The notes under the pieces were generated by a model. The model was not told the DNA's origin. It saw only the letters and a program-made list of their open reading frames with translations, and did no database searches. A stretch of DNA of 47,931 nt, taken from GCA-002722245 sp964230605. Lineage in GTDB: Bacteria > Bacteroidota > Bacteroidia > Flavobacteriales_C > GCA-002722245. The stretch spans positions 1 to 47,931 of the forward strand of contig CAXRIN010000092.1 of NCBI GenBank assembly GCA_964230605.1. Reading direction: 5' to 3'. How positions within the stretch are numbered: position 1 is the stretch's first letter; each line of letters opens with the position of its first letter. The position numbers were made by a program, and so were the translations under genes. This document shows, in pieces, positions 15,934-24,936 of the stretch.

Positions 15934-16953
15934 TTAAGCGAGGTTTAAAGTAAAAGAAAAGGTTGATCCAACACCTATTTTACTATTCACATTTAAAGTT
16001 TGTCCATGTGCTTCAACAATATGTTTTACAATTGAAAGACCTAATCCTGACCCACCTTGTTTTCGTCCTCCACTCTTATCAACCCTGTAAAACCTTTGGA
16101 AGATTTTCAATAAATTTTCCTCATCAATACCAACTCCATTGTCTATAACCTCAACTAAAACATAATTCTCATTCATTTCATTAAAGCTAACGTCTACGCT
16201 ACCATTATCTTTTCCATACTTAATTGCATTAACAACCAAATTGGAAATTACTTGATAAATTCTTCTGCGGTCTGCGTCGACGAAAATTTGACGTTTGGGA
16301 GCAGTTAAAAAATTAATTGAAATCTCTCTTTCTTTAGCTTTTAATTCAAGTGAATCAAAAACCTCTCTGCAAAGCTGTACAAGGTCAAAAGTTTCTATCT
16401 CTAGAGGGAATTCTCCAGAATCCAGTTTAGTAATAAGATCTAAATCATTCAATAAATCAATGATTCTTTCAATGCTCTTGTCAGCTCTTTGTAGATAGTC
16501 CCTATTAATTCTTTGATCTTCCAATCCTCCATCTAACAAAGTCAAAATATATCCTTGAATTGTAAAGATTGGTGTTTTCAATTCATGAGCAATATTTCCT
16601 ATGTACTCTCTTCTGAATTTTTGTTGTTCTGTTAACAATTCCTCTTCTTGCTCCAATTTTTCGAGATAGGTATTAACCTTACTATCAATCAACTCAAAAG
16701 GATCATCAAGTAATTTTAATACCTTTCTTTCATAAGTGATATTCAAAACTTTATCAAAAAGAAGGTTAATGCGATCAAAAATAAACTTCTCCAAAACCCA
16801 CTGAGAAGAAACAAATAGAATGCCTCCAACTAATAGAGACATCAATAATATGATATCGAAATTAACTTTGGAAAAACCTAACAATAATAATAATGTTAGC
16901 AGAAATCCACACAGACTAAAGAAAAGCGTGATATGGAGTGTTTTTCTAAACAT
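15934..16953 (-). CDS. phoR: PhoR-like sensor histidine kinase
   Basis: 339 residues. Two closely spaced N-terminal membrane helices (about 8-27 and 32-53) with almost no periplasmic part are followed by a linker, HisKA with His123 in GNIAHELKTPIFTIQGY, and HATPase with NLVVNAIKYG, VIDNGVGI and QGGSGLGLSIVKHIVEAHG. Lack of an external sensor domain is typical of PhoR, which is thought to read phosphate status through the membrane transport machinery. The start overlaps the response-regulator stop by one base (TAATG). Phosphate specificity is inferred from the neighbouring PstS-like and Na/Pi symporter genes. Confidence 0.87.
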   Translation of the reverse strand: MFRKTLHITLFFSLCGFLLTLLLLLGFSKVNFDIILLMSLLVGGILFVSSQWVLEKFIFDRINLLFDKVLNITYERKVLKLLDDPFELIDSKVNTYLEKLEQEEELLTEQQKFRREYIGNIAHELKTPIFTIQGYILTLLDGGLEDQRINRDYLQRADKSIERIIDLLNDLDLITKLDSGEFPLEIETFDLVQLCREVFDSLELKAKEREISINFLTAPKRQIFVDADRRRIYQVISNLVVNAIKYGKDNGSVDVSFNEMNENYVLVEVIDNGVGIDEENLLKIFQRFYRVDKSGGRKQGGSGLGLSIVKHIVEAHGQTLNVNSKIGVGSTFSFTLNLA

Positions 16954-17639
16954 TATTCAGGAGAAACGAATTTGTAACCAACTCCTTTAACTGTTTCGAA
17001 ATAAACATCACCAAACTTTTCTCTCAATTTTCTAATGTGAACATCAATGGTACGATCCCCTACAACCACTTCAGAACCCCATACCTTTTTCATTATAGTT
17101 TCACGGTCAAAAACTTTTCCTGGCGCTGAAAACAAAAGTCCAAACAACTCCATTTCTTTTCTTGGAAGTGTTCGTTCTTCGCCATTTTTAATCACTAAGT
17201 ACTTATCCCAATCGATTGTGAATTCGCCATAAGTAATTTGCTGAGATTTTTCTTCTTTTGAAAGATTACCTCTTCTCATTACAGCCTTGATCCTACTTAA
17301 TAAAACCCTAGGACGAACAGGCTTAGTGATGTAGTCATCGGCTCCTGCTTCTAATCCTGATATTTCAGAATAATCCTCTGATCTTGCGGTTAAGAAAATA
17401 ATCTTAGGATCGTTTATGCTTGTATCATTCTTAATTTGATAGCAAGTCTCTATTCCATCTAGGTCAGGCATCATCACATCTAATATGATGATATCCGGTT
17501 TAAAGGTCTTATTAATTTTTATGGCATCATGCCCATTATTGGCTTTTTCAACCTCAAACCCTTCACTTTTCAAATTGTATCCAACAAACTCTAAAATATC
17601 TTTTTCATCGTCTACAATTAAAATCTTGATGTCATTCAT
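16953..17639 (-). CDS. phoB: PhoB-like response regulator
   Basis: 228 residues: a receiver domain with VDDEKD, phospho-acceptor Asp54 (IIILDVMMPDLDG), Lys in DYITKPVRP, and an OmpR-type winged helix at the C-terminus (RKEMELFGLLFSAPGKVFDRETIMKKVWG ... HIRKLREKFG ... VKGVGYKFV). It is translated with the downstream kinase through a one-base overlap. It diverges from the Na/Pi symporter gene across 272 bp, which would suit shared control by phosphorylated PhoB. I could not identify a certain Pho box in that gap by eye. Confidence 0.9.
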   Translation of the reverse strand: MNDIKILIVDDEKDILEFVGYNLKSEGFEVEKANNGHDAIKINKTFKPDIIILDVMMPDLDGIETCYQIKNDTSINDPKIIFLTARSEDYSEISGLEAGADDYITKPVRPRVLLSRIKAVMRRGNLSKEEKSQQITYGEFTIDWDKYLVIKNGEERTLPRKEMELFGLLFSAPGKVFDRETIMKKVWGSEVVVGDRTIDVHIRKLREKFGDVYFETVKGVGYKFVSPE

Positions 17640-17842
17640 TCTTCTAATTTAGTTAAAGAAATGTAATCATACTTTTCAAAAAGTACAATAACCTGCTCAT
17701 ATTTAACATTAAATTCATCAATCGATAACATTCAATCCCATTCCATCAAAAGATTCTTCAAGGCTAAATAGCTAATATTCAAACTATGAGAAACTACTTG
17801 TTTGTTTACAATCATTTAACTTACCATTCAATAATGATTTAC

Positions 17843-17850
17843 TATTTTTG
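17843..17850 (+). promoter_or_regulatory. -7 promoter box of the Na/Pi symporter gene
   Basis: TATTTTTG matches TAnnTTTG; the ATG at 17912 is about 60 nt downstream. No convincing -33 TTTG lies 19-21 nt upstream, which would suit an activator-dependent promoter, but that is inference. Confidence 0.45.
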
Positions 17851-17911
17851 TCGCGTTACTTCAACAGCTTTACGATAAAAATCGATTGACTGGAGAATAA
17901 AACAAATGTGA

Positions 17912-19612
17912 ATGGAATTTGGTTTTTATGATGCTCTGAAAATACTAGGAGCTTTAGCTTTTTTCATCTTCGGTATGAAGATGATGAGTGAAGGAATTCA
18001 AAAAGCAGCGGGAGGTAGTTTAAAACGCATCCTTAGCGCGATGACCCAAAATAGATTTGTTGGAGTTATTTCTGGTTTTCTTGTAACAAGCTTTGTTCAG
18101 TCTTCTTCGGCTACTACTGTAATGACAGTAAGTTTTGTAAACGCAGGATTAATTAACCTTACGCAATCTGCAGGAATTCTTCTAGGTGCTAACATTGGAA
18201 CAACTATTACAGCTTGGCTTGTAACACTTTTAGGATTTAAAGTAAAAATATCTGTCCTTTCATTACCCCTTATCGCAGCGGCTGTACCAATGCTTTTTGC
18301 GAAAAGAAAAAAAATCAAATTTTACGGTGAATTTGTTTTAGGATTTGCCATTCTTTTCTGGGGTCTGGCAGAATTAAAGGACGCTGTGCCTAATCTTAAA
18401 GAGCACTCTGACTCATTACATTTCCTTCAAGAGTATGCTAATGGAGGTTTCTTCTCTAACATATTATTTGTTGGTATTGGTACAATTATAACAGTTATCG
18501 TTCAGTCTTCAAGTGCAGCAATGGCATTGACAATTACTTTATCTATGAATGGTATTATCCCATTCGAAGTAGCTGCTGCAATGGTATTAGGAGAAAACAT
18601 TGGAACAACAATCACTGCATGGTTAGCTTCCATTCCGGCAAATGTTTATTCAAAACGAGCAGCAAGAATTCACTTACTTTTCAATGTTATAGGTGTTGTT
18701 TGGATGATTATTTTAATTAGCTTCTTTGTTGATTTACCATCTATTATTCAATGGATTAACACCAACATAATTGGAAGCGATTTGAATATTATGTCCCCAG
18801 AAGGTAGAGGATTTGGAATTTCAATATTCCACACCGTATTTAATGTTGTAAATGTTCTTATACTTATCTGGTTCATCCCTTGGCTTGTAAGCGCAGCCAC
18901 CAAAATGGTTAAATCGAAAGGTGAACTTGACGAAGTTTATAAGTTAGAATATATCGGTGCTGGGTTACTTCCTACTTCTGAACTTTCATTGATGGAAGCG
19001 AAAAAAGAAGCACACAAATTTGGTGAAATCACCAATAGAATGAATGGTTTCTTAAGAAAGCTGGTTAACGAAACTGACAGCAAAAAATTTGACGACCTTG
19101 TAAAAAAGGTTAGAAAATACGAAGATATTACCGATAGAATTGAAGAGGAAATAGCTGTTTATTTAACTCAAATTGGACAAGGAGACATCTCGGCTGAAAC
19201 AGCAAAAAAAATAAGAGGTTTACATAGAATTATTTCGAGCTTAGAAAGAATTGGAGACATTTATTTTAGGATGGCTGTGACCTTAGAAAAAAAGAAAGAA
19301 AGTAAAGTTTGGTTCAACCAGAGTCAAAGAGATAGCTTAAATATGTATTTCGATAAACTAGATAGCGTTTTTGTTGAAATAAGGAAAAATATCGACTTAG
19401 AATTCGGACAAGTTAATCTTGACAATGCTATTGAACTAGAGAGAGAAATTAATAAAATAAATGATCAACTTCACCAAGAACATATCATTGCTCTTGAAAA
19501 AGGCGAATACGATTTCAAGTCTGCTATGCACTACAGAGATTTATTCATGGCATGTGAAAAGATTGGAGATCATTTAATGAACATCTCTGAGGCGATGCAG
19601 ATGAAGTTTTAA
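17912..19612 (+). CDS. Na+/phosphate symporter of the NptA/PF02690 family with C-terminal PhoU domain
   Basis: 566 residues. The N-terminal two thirds contain about eight hydrophobic helices with the inverted-repeat signature of the family: QSSSATTVMTVSFVNAGLI and VQSSSAAMALTITLSMNGII, each followed by a LGANIGTTITAW or LGENIGTTITAW block. From about residue 350 to the end lies a PhoU-like helical domain (KVRKYEDITDRIEEEIAVYL ... ISSLERIGDIY ... CEKIGDHLMNISEAM). The protein would import inorganic phosphate with sodium, and the PhoU part probably regulates it. Divergent from phoBR, supporting a phosphate role. Its stop codon abuts the stop of the convergent lipoprotein gene. Confidence 0.93.
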   Translation: MEFGFYDALKILGALAFFIFGMKMMSEGIQKAAGGSLKRILSAMTQNRFVGVISGFLVTSFVQSSSATTVMTVSFVNAGLINLTQSAGILLGANIGTTITAWLVTLLGFKVKISVLSLPLIAAAVPMLFAKRKKIKFYGEFVLGFAILFWGLAELKDAVPNLKEHSDSLHFLQEYANGGFFSNILFVGIGTIITVIVQSSSAAMALTITLSMNGIIPFEVAAAMVLGENIGTTITAWLASIPANVYSKRAARIHLLFNVIGVVWMIILISFFVDLPSIIQWINTNIIGSDLNIMSPEGRGFGISIFHTVFNVVNVLILIWFIPWLVSAATKMVKSKGELDEVYKLEYIGAGLLPTSELSLMEAKKEAHKFGEITNRMNGFLRKLVNETDSKKFDDLVKKVRKYEDITDRIEEEIAVYLTQIGQGDISAETAKKIRGLHRIISSLERIGDIYFRMAVTLEKKKESKVWFNQSQRDSLNMYFDKLDSVFVEIRKNIDLEFGQVNLDNAIELEREINKINDQLHQEHIIALEKGEYDFKSAMHYRDLFMACEKIGDHLMNISEAMQMKF

Positions 19613-20083
19613 TTATTTACTCGTCCATGACGAGTAAATAGTATCACTCTCGTTGCCAGCTCTGTCGATAATGTAACATGCGTATCTGTATGCGCTATCT
19701 GTAAGCACATTGTAAATTGGCGCTGGCTTAAGTATTAAAGTAATTTCACCTTCAATACTTTTATCTTTTGCATTTGGAGTTAACTTAGGTAAATTATATT
19801 CTCTATTGGGAACATCTGGAAAATTAGTTACCTCTTCTCCATTTTTTTCTTGGTAAATTAAGAAGCAATCTACTTCCGATAAATCATCTCTACCTATGTC
19901 ACCATCTCCATCTTGAAACGAAAACACATATTTAGCAGAATCTACCTGAAAGTCAGAGGACAAGTAAGTTTGATATTCCTCAAATTTGATAACTGGAACC
20001 TTACTAAATTGATCATCCTTTATACAGCTTCCAAGAACAAAAGTACTTCCAATAATTAGTGATATTTTTGTTTTGATTTTCAT
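19613..20083 (-). CDS. Putative lipoprotein of unknown function
   Basis: 156 residues. Signal peptide with a lipobox (IIGSTFVLGSCIKDD, Cys about residue 20). The mature protein is rich in beta-type sequence and carries an acidic FSFQDGDGDIGRDD stretch resembling a calcium-binding loop, a form seen in other Bacteroidota surface lipoproteins. I do not recognise a named family. It is encoded alone, convergent with the Na/Pi symporter gene (no gap) and divergent from the LuxE-like gene (16 bp). The last codons take part in a perfect hairpin (19615-19639). Confidence 0.75.
   Translation of the reverse strand: MKIKTKISLIIGSTFVLGSCIKDDQFSKVPVIKFEEYQTYLSSDFQVDSAKYVFSFQDGDGDIGRDDLSEVDCFLIYQEKNGEEVTNFPDVPNREYNLPKLTPNAKDKSIEGEITLILKPAPIYNVLTDSAYRYACYIIDRAGNESDTIYSSWTSK
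19615..19639. terminator. Perfect 11-bp hairpin between convergent genes
   Basis: ATTTACTCGTC (19615-19625), loop CAT, GACGAGTAAAT (19629-19639). It lies within the last codons of the minus-strand lipoprotein gene and directly after the symporter stop. There is no long T run, so a terminator role is likely but not certain. Confidence 0.5.
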
Positions 20084-20099
20084 CAGTCACTAAAAATAA

Positions 20100-21068
20100 A
20101 TGAATTTAAACGAAATTGAGCATAGAATATTTGAGATAAATTCAAATTCTCAATTTGAAGATTTAGCTTTCGAGGTTTTTAAATATCAATTCAAAAATTG
20201 CTCAGTTTACAATCAGTTTGCTCAAATTCTAGGAAAAACACCTAGTTCAGTGAAATCAATAAATGAGTTTCCATTCTTACCTATTGAGTTTTTTAAATCT
20301 CAAACAGTAAAGAGCGGGAAATTTGATGAAGAAATAATTTTTACAAGCAGTGGCACTACTGGTAATGAAACAAGTAAGCACTATATTAAGAGCTTAAAGA
20401 CATATGAAAAAAGTTTCTTGACTTCGTTTAATAAAAACTATCCTGAATGGGAAGATTGTGCTATTATTGGTCTTTTACCTAGTTACCTTGAGAGATCTGG
20501 CTCATCATTAATTTACATGGTGAATCATCTTATTGAGGCATCAAAAAATGATAACAGTTCATTTCATTTAAAACCAAATAAGAAGTTAAAAGAGATACTT
20601 GAATCAGATGAACCGAAAATCCTTTTTGGCGTAACATTCGCTCTTTTAGAATTATGTAATACTAGGATTAATTTAAACAATACTATTGTTATTGAGACTG
20701 GCGGAATGAAGGGGCGAGGAAAAGAGTTGACAAGGGAAGAACTACACCAGAAAATTCAATCAGATTTAAATCCAAAAGCTATTCATTCTGAATATGGGAT
20801 GACTGAATTACTGTCTCAAGGTTATTTAAAAACATCCAGATTTGAAGCTCCAAATTGGATGAAAGTTTTAGTCAGAGAAACAACAGATCCTTTAACCATT
20901 AAAAGCCAAGGAAAAGGAGCTATAAACGTTATTGACCTTGCCAATATTCACTCATGTTCATTTATTGCCACTGACGATTTAGGGAGTGTTGATAAGGACG
21001 GTTTATTCACGATTTCCGGTAGAATCGATCACGCTCAAATTAGAGGCTGCAACCTATTAGCCCTATAG
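20100..21068 (+). CDS. LuxE-like acyl-protein synthetase
   Basis: 322 residues resembling the LuxE/acyl-protein synthetase domain of the ANL adenylating superfamily. The P-loop-like phosphate-binding motif is IIFTSSGTTGNETSKH (about residues 78-93), followed by the family blocks ETGGMKGRGKELTREELH, HSEYGMTELLSQGY (adenine-binding region) and DDLGSVDKDGLFTISGRIDHAQIRGCNL at the C-terminus. LuxE activates a fatty acid as acyl-AMP and holds it on a cysteine before reduction; the C-terminal GCN cysteine could be the acyl acceptor. No luxC, luxD or luciferase genes are near, so bioluminescence is not implied. Bacteroidota carry such solitary genes; the substrate is unknown. Confidence 0.82.
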   Translation: MNLNEIEHRIFEINSNSQFEDLAFEVFKYQFKNCSVYNQFAQILGKTPSSVKSINEFPFLPIEFFKSQTVKSGKFDEEIIFTSSGTTGNETSKHYIKSLKTYEKSFLTSFNKNYPEWEDCAIIGLLPSYLERSGSSLIYMVNHLIEASKNDNSSFHLKPNKKLKEILESDEPKILFGVTFALLELCNTRINLNNTIVIETGGMKGRGKELTREELHQKIQSDLNPKAIHSEYGMTELLSQGYLKTSRFEAPNWMKVLVRETTDPLTIKSQGKGAINVIDLANIHSCSFIATDDLGSVDKDGLFTISGRIDHAQIRGCNLLAL

Positions 21069-21091
21069 ACTATGGACTATGGACTATGGAC
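21068..21091. repeat. Heptanucleotide tandem repeat (GGACTAT)
   Basis: About three copies of a 7-bp unit (GACTAT, GGACTAT, GGACTAT, GGAC) directly follow the LuxE-like stop codon and precede the convergent rodA end. Units of related sequence recur at 28717-28761. Confidence 0.75.
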
Positions 21092-21095
21092 AAAA

Positions 21096-22586
21096 TTAAA
21101 GTATATCCAATCTTTGGGAATCAAACTTCACAAACATAAATAGTAGTGCTGTAAATCCAAATAAAGAAGATCCTCCGTAACTCATAAATGGTAAAGGAAT
21201 ACCAATTACTGGCATAATTTGAATTGTCATCCCTATATTGATGAGTAGGTGAATAAAGAATATTGAAGCTACACAATAGCCATACACCCGACTCATTTTA
21301 GACCGCTGCATTTCTGCCTTTTGAATCAACCTTAAAATGAGTGCAATAAATAATATGAGCACTAGAGATGTTCCAACGAATCCCCATTCTTCTCCAATTG
21401 TACAAAAAATGTAATCTGTACTTTGCTCAGGAACCCACTTACCTTTGGTGTGTGTTCCTTCTAAAAACCCTTTTCCTGTAAAACCTCCTGATCCTATGGC
21501 ATTCAACGATTGATCGGTTTGGAAACTTACTGTTTTATCATGTCTCTTACCTAGTATAATTTCAATTCTTTCCTTTTGATGTGGTTGTAAAATATTATAG
21601 GCTTTCTCAATAAATCCAACATAACCTAAAGCCAATACTAACCCTCCTAAAATCACTCCTCGCTCAATCCTTTTCCACAATTCAGGAATTAGAATAACAA
21701 TAATTATATTAATGCTTATCCACCCCCATAATATGTAAGTATTTAGTGAGGTGCTCCACTGAAAAATCGCTAACAGTAATAAAAACCCCAAAACAGAAAA
21801 TATAGAGAATAAAGCCATGTTTGTTTTCTTGATAAACGATGAATAAACCAATATCCCCAAGGCTCCTAATGCCGTAAACGCGACATGTTTATCATACATT
21901 AAAGTAATTATGGCTAGCACGATTGCCATTAACCCAACAATGAAAATTCTCCCTATAACTCCTTCTCTGTAAAAAACGAAAAAGAAAGATGTAAATACCA
22001 AAGCCGAACCTGTATCATCTTGCCCTAAAATTAAAATCATTGGAAGCAACGCTATTCCTATAGGCAAAAGTTGTCCGTACACATCTATATCTGAAAATGA
22101 GAAAACTTTTTTTCCTTTTATAAACCGATTCAACCCTTTTCCAATATCCTCAATTGAGGATTCATCAACCTTCTTATCTGTAGTTATATTGCCTAAATAA
22201 GAACTTAAAAAAAGTGCAGTGGCAAATTTTGCAAACTCAGCTGGTTGCAATTTAAACGGACCAATATCAATCCAAGCTCTAGCTCCTTTTACATCTCTTG
22301 CCAGGAATATTACAGCTACTAATAGCAGTGAGATAACGCCATATATTACTGGAGACACGGCCCTAAAGAACTTACTTTCAAAGGACATTATCGTTATACC
22401 AATGATTAATGAAGCTCCAATCCAAAGCGCTTGTTTCCCGCTTCGATTTCCCATATCAAAAAAATCGGCACTAGAGGGATTAAAATCTGCAGCATATATA
22501 TTGAGCACTCCAATCAAACATAACGCAAGATATAGGCCTATAATAACCCAATCTACATTTAATGCTATGTTTCCTCTTTGCTTCAA
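21096..22586 (-). CDS. rodA: Rod shape-determining SEDS protein RodA
   Basis: 496 residues, polytopic, of the FtsW/RodA/SpoVE peptidoglycan glycosyltransferase family. Hallmarks are DIGPFKLQPAEFAKFATALFLS, LLPMILILGQDDTGSALVF, SLNAIGSGGFTGKG followed by WVPEQSTDYIFCTIGEEWGF, and a C-terminal MPVIGIPLPFMSYGGSSLFG. It is longer than typical RodA because of extra segments, including a polar insertion at about residues 130-165 (TTDKKVDESSIEDIGKG). It polymerises glycan strands in the elongasome together with the PBP2 encoded 8 bp upstream. It is the last gene of the mre cluster. Confidence 0.96.
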   Translation of the reverse strand: MKQRGNIALNVDWVIIGLYLALCLIGVLNIYAADFNPSSADFFDMGNRSGKQALWIGASLIIGITIMSFESKFFRAVSPVIYGVISLLLVAVIFLARDVKGARAWIDIGPFKLQPAEFAKFATALFLSSYLGNITTDKKVDESSIEDIGKGLNRFIKGKKVFSFSDIDVYGQLLPIGIALLPMILILGQDDTGSALVFTSFFFVFYREGVIGRIFIVGLMAIVLAIITLMYDKHVAFTALGALGILVYSSFIKKTNMALFSIFSVLGFLLLLAIFQWSTSLNTYILWGWISINIIIVILIPELWKRIERGVILGGLVLALGYVGFIEKAYNILQPHQKERIEIILGKRHDKTVSFQTDQSLNAIGSGGFTGKGFLEGTHTKGKWVPEQSTDYIFCTIGEEWGFVGTSLVLILFIALILRLIQKAEMQRSKMSRVYGYCVASIFFIHLLINIGMTIQIMPVIGIPLPFMSYGGSSLFGFTALLFMFVKFDSQRLDIL

Positions 22587-22594
22587 TTCAAATT

Positions 22595-24427
22595 TTACTT
22601 TTTAGGTTCGAAAAATACTTTTTCAATCATTTCGGTTTCGAGCTCCGTTCTTTCAATCTTACCTTTCAAATATTTCTCAATCATTAAACTAGCAATTGGA
22701 GCTGCAGTGCCTCCACCACCTCCCGCATTTTCAACAAAAACAGCAATTGCAATTTTGGGGTTTTCGCGAGGTGCAAAAGCCATAAATACGGAGTGATCAT
22801 CACCATGAGGGTTTTGAGAAGTACCTGTTTTACCACAAACTGTAATACCTGGTATTCTTGACGATCTTGCAGTTCCTCCATATTCCTCTAGGACCCATTG
22901 CATTCCGTTATGAACGATTTCAAAATTAGACGAATCAACTTTTGTTTCTCTTCTGAAGGTTGAGTCTTTAAACGACAATTCTTCTCCAGCTATAGCAGTA
23001 ACAATATGAGGTCTGAAAAAATGACCTTTGTTTGCCATAATACAAGCTAAATTAGCCATTTGTAAAGGAGTAACCGAAAACTCTCCCTGACCAATTGCTA
23101 TAGAGTAAACAGTTCTCCAATTCCATCTGTTTTTGCCGTAAATATGATCGTATTCCCTTTTATCAGGTACGTTTCCATCTTTCTCTCCATATAAATCAAT
23201 TCCCAACTTGTCGCCAAACCCAAATGATCTTACATATTCCTCCCACTCATCCATTCCTTTTCTTAATTGAGCCATATTTCCACTTTTACCTTTAGTAAGA
23301 ATTTTATTTACCAAATTGTAATAATATGGATTACATGAATTTTGAATTGCCTGAGGTAAATTTAATGGGCTTTGATGATTATGACAGCCAACTAATTTTT
23401 TATTACAAGCATAGGCAGTAAACTCATTTGCTAGACCCATATCTAGAGCAATAGCACTTTGCATGGTTTTTACGATTGAACCAGGTGGTTGACGAGATTG
23501 AATTGATCGAGGAAAAAGAATTTGCTTTTTATCTTTTGCTAATCTTTGATAGTTCTTCCCATACTTCCCTCCGACTAGTAAATTAGGATTATAAGTAGGC
23601 GCATTTACCATTGCTAAAACTTCACCAGTTTTTGGTTCAATAGCTACAATAGCTCCTATTTTTCCTACCATTAACTTTTCGCCATATTCTTGTAGTTGAG
23701 CATGAAGTGATGTCTGCAAATTTTTACCGGGTAGTGGCAAGGTATCCAAAGCTCCTTCTAAATAAGATGAAATATATTTTCCATGACGGTTTTTCAAATA
23801 ATGCTTCCCACCCTTATTTCCTCTTAACTCTTTTTCATAAAACTGTTCTAAACCTGAACTACCTTTGTAATCCTGGGGAATATAAAATCCATCTCTTTCT
23901 AAATCTCTAGGACCAACTTTTGATACATGACCCAAAACATGTGCAGCAATAGGACGAGGATAATTCCTTACTGTTCTTTTCTTGATTGAAATTCCTTTGT
24001 AGTTAAACAACCTTTCTTTTATCCCTCCAAATTCTTCAGATTTCATAAGAGATTCAAACACTTGCGGTAATCTCGAAGAATAGCCTCTGTTTAGTTTTGG
24101 ATTCTTAATCTCCTTTATCCTCCTATTAAACTCAACGGTATCAATACCTAGCAATTCACAAAATCTCAAAGTATCAGCTTCGAAATCACTCATCGTAATC
24201 ATAACATCATAAGCAATCTCATTTTGAACCAATACCTCTCCGTTTCTATCATATATATTTCCTCTTACAGGGAATTCTACAACCTTATCAACGGCATCCG
24301 TTTTGGCTCTATTTACAAAATAGTCCTTAGCAATTACTTGAACATAAAATAGACGGCTTAAATAGACTAAAAAGAAGAATCCAAAAAGCAGAAGAATGTG
24401 ATATTTTCTGGATTCGAGCTTAGCCAT
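22595..24427 (-). CDS. mrdA: Penicillin-binding protein 2 (elongation-specific transpeptidase)
   Basis: 610 residues. An N-terminal membrane anchor (about 10-28) and a class B PBP pedestal (VRGNIYDRNGEVL, SSGLEQFYEKELRG) precede the transpeptidase domain. Active-site motifs are all present: Ser317-Ile-Val-Lys320 (PPGSIVK), Ser364-Cys-Asn366 and Lys533-Thr-Gly535 (CGKTGTSQ). It cross-links peptidoglycan during sidewall growth and pairs with RodA. The start codon overlaps the mreD stop by one base (TAATG), so the genes are translationally coupled. Confidence 0.96.
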   Translation of the reverse strand: MAKLESRKYHILLLFGFFFLVYLSRLFYVQVIAKDYFVNRAKTDAVDKVVEFPVRGNIYDRNGEVLVQNEIAYDVMITMSDFEADTLRFCELLGIDTVEFNRRIKEIKNPKLNRGYSSRLPQVFESLMKSEEFGGIKERLFNYKGISIKKRTVRNYPRPIAAHVLGHVSKVGPRDLERDGFYIPQDYKGSSGLEQFYEKELRGNKGGKHYLKNRHGKYISSYLEGALDTLPLPGKNLQTSLHAQLQEYGEKLMVGKIGAIVAIEPKTGEVLAMVNAPTYNPNLLVGGKYGKNYQRLAKDKKQILFPRSIQSRQPPGSIVKTMQSAIALDMGLANEFTAYACNKKLVGCHNHQSPLNLPQAIQNSCNPYYYNLVNKILTKGKSGNMAQLRKGMDEWEEYVRSFGFGDKLGIDLYGEKDGNVPDKREYDHIYGKNRWNWRTVYSIAIGQGEFSVTPLQMANLACIMANKGHFFRPHIVTAIAGEELSFKDSTFRRETKVDSSNFEIVHNGMQWVLEEYGGTARSSRIPGITVCGKTGTSQNPHGDDHSVFMAFAPRENPKIAIAVFVENAGGGGGTAAPIASLMIEKYLKGKIERTELETEMIEKVFFEPKK

Positions 24428-24936
24428 TATTTTTTCGACTCAAATGTGAATTGGTAAATCATCACTAATATCCAGCTCACAGTAAAACTAACTATTAGCC
24501 TTAGAATTAACCAAAAGAAATTAGAAAAACTGAATGATTCCAAAATAAAAAACACAATGTGATGAATTGCTAATAGGAAAATGGAATAAGTGGTGTAATT
24601 TTTCAACCCTAAATTCAAAATGGAAGGTTTTATTCCCTCAGAACCCATATCTGTAGGACCTAATGAAGCTAAAAATAATGGACGAAGAAAAGCCAGCACT
24701 GTACAGGCTACAGCATGCGCTCCACCTGTGTTGGAAAAAATATCCATTAACAGTCCAAGTAGAAAAGCTAAAACAAGAAGCAACGACTTATTTATATTTC
24801 TTTGAAGAGAGAGAATAACCAGTGGATAAACCATTGGTAAAAGTGCTTGAGATATATTCAAACGATTTAAAATGATAACCTGTGAAACAAGAATCATTAA
24901 AGTCAAAAGAATATTTCTCCAGCTTAAATTATTCAT
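24427..24936 (-). CDS. mreD: Rod shape-determining protein MreD
   Basis: 169 residues with five to six hydrophobic helices and almost no soluble part, as expected for MreD. Sequence conservation is low in this family; the visible marker is the central LLGLLMDIFSNTGGAHAVACTVLAFLRP block (about residues 60-90). Assignment rests on that plus position between mreC (8-bp overlap) and PBP2 (1-bp overlap). The protein is an inner-membrane partner of MreC in the elongasome. Confidence 0.9.
   Translation of the reverse strand: MNNLSWRNILLTLMILVSQVIILNRLNISQALLPMVYPLVILSLQRNINKSLLLVLAFLLGLLMDIFSNTGGAHAVACTVLAFLRPLFLASLGPTDMGSEGIKPSILNLGLKNYTTYSIFLLAIHHIVFFILESFSFSNFFWLILRLIVSFTVSWILVMIYQFTFESKK

Noticed and set aside
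20100..21068. Bioluminescence (lux) locus
   Set aside because: Only a LuxE-like gene is present; no luciferase or luxCD genes nearby.
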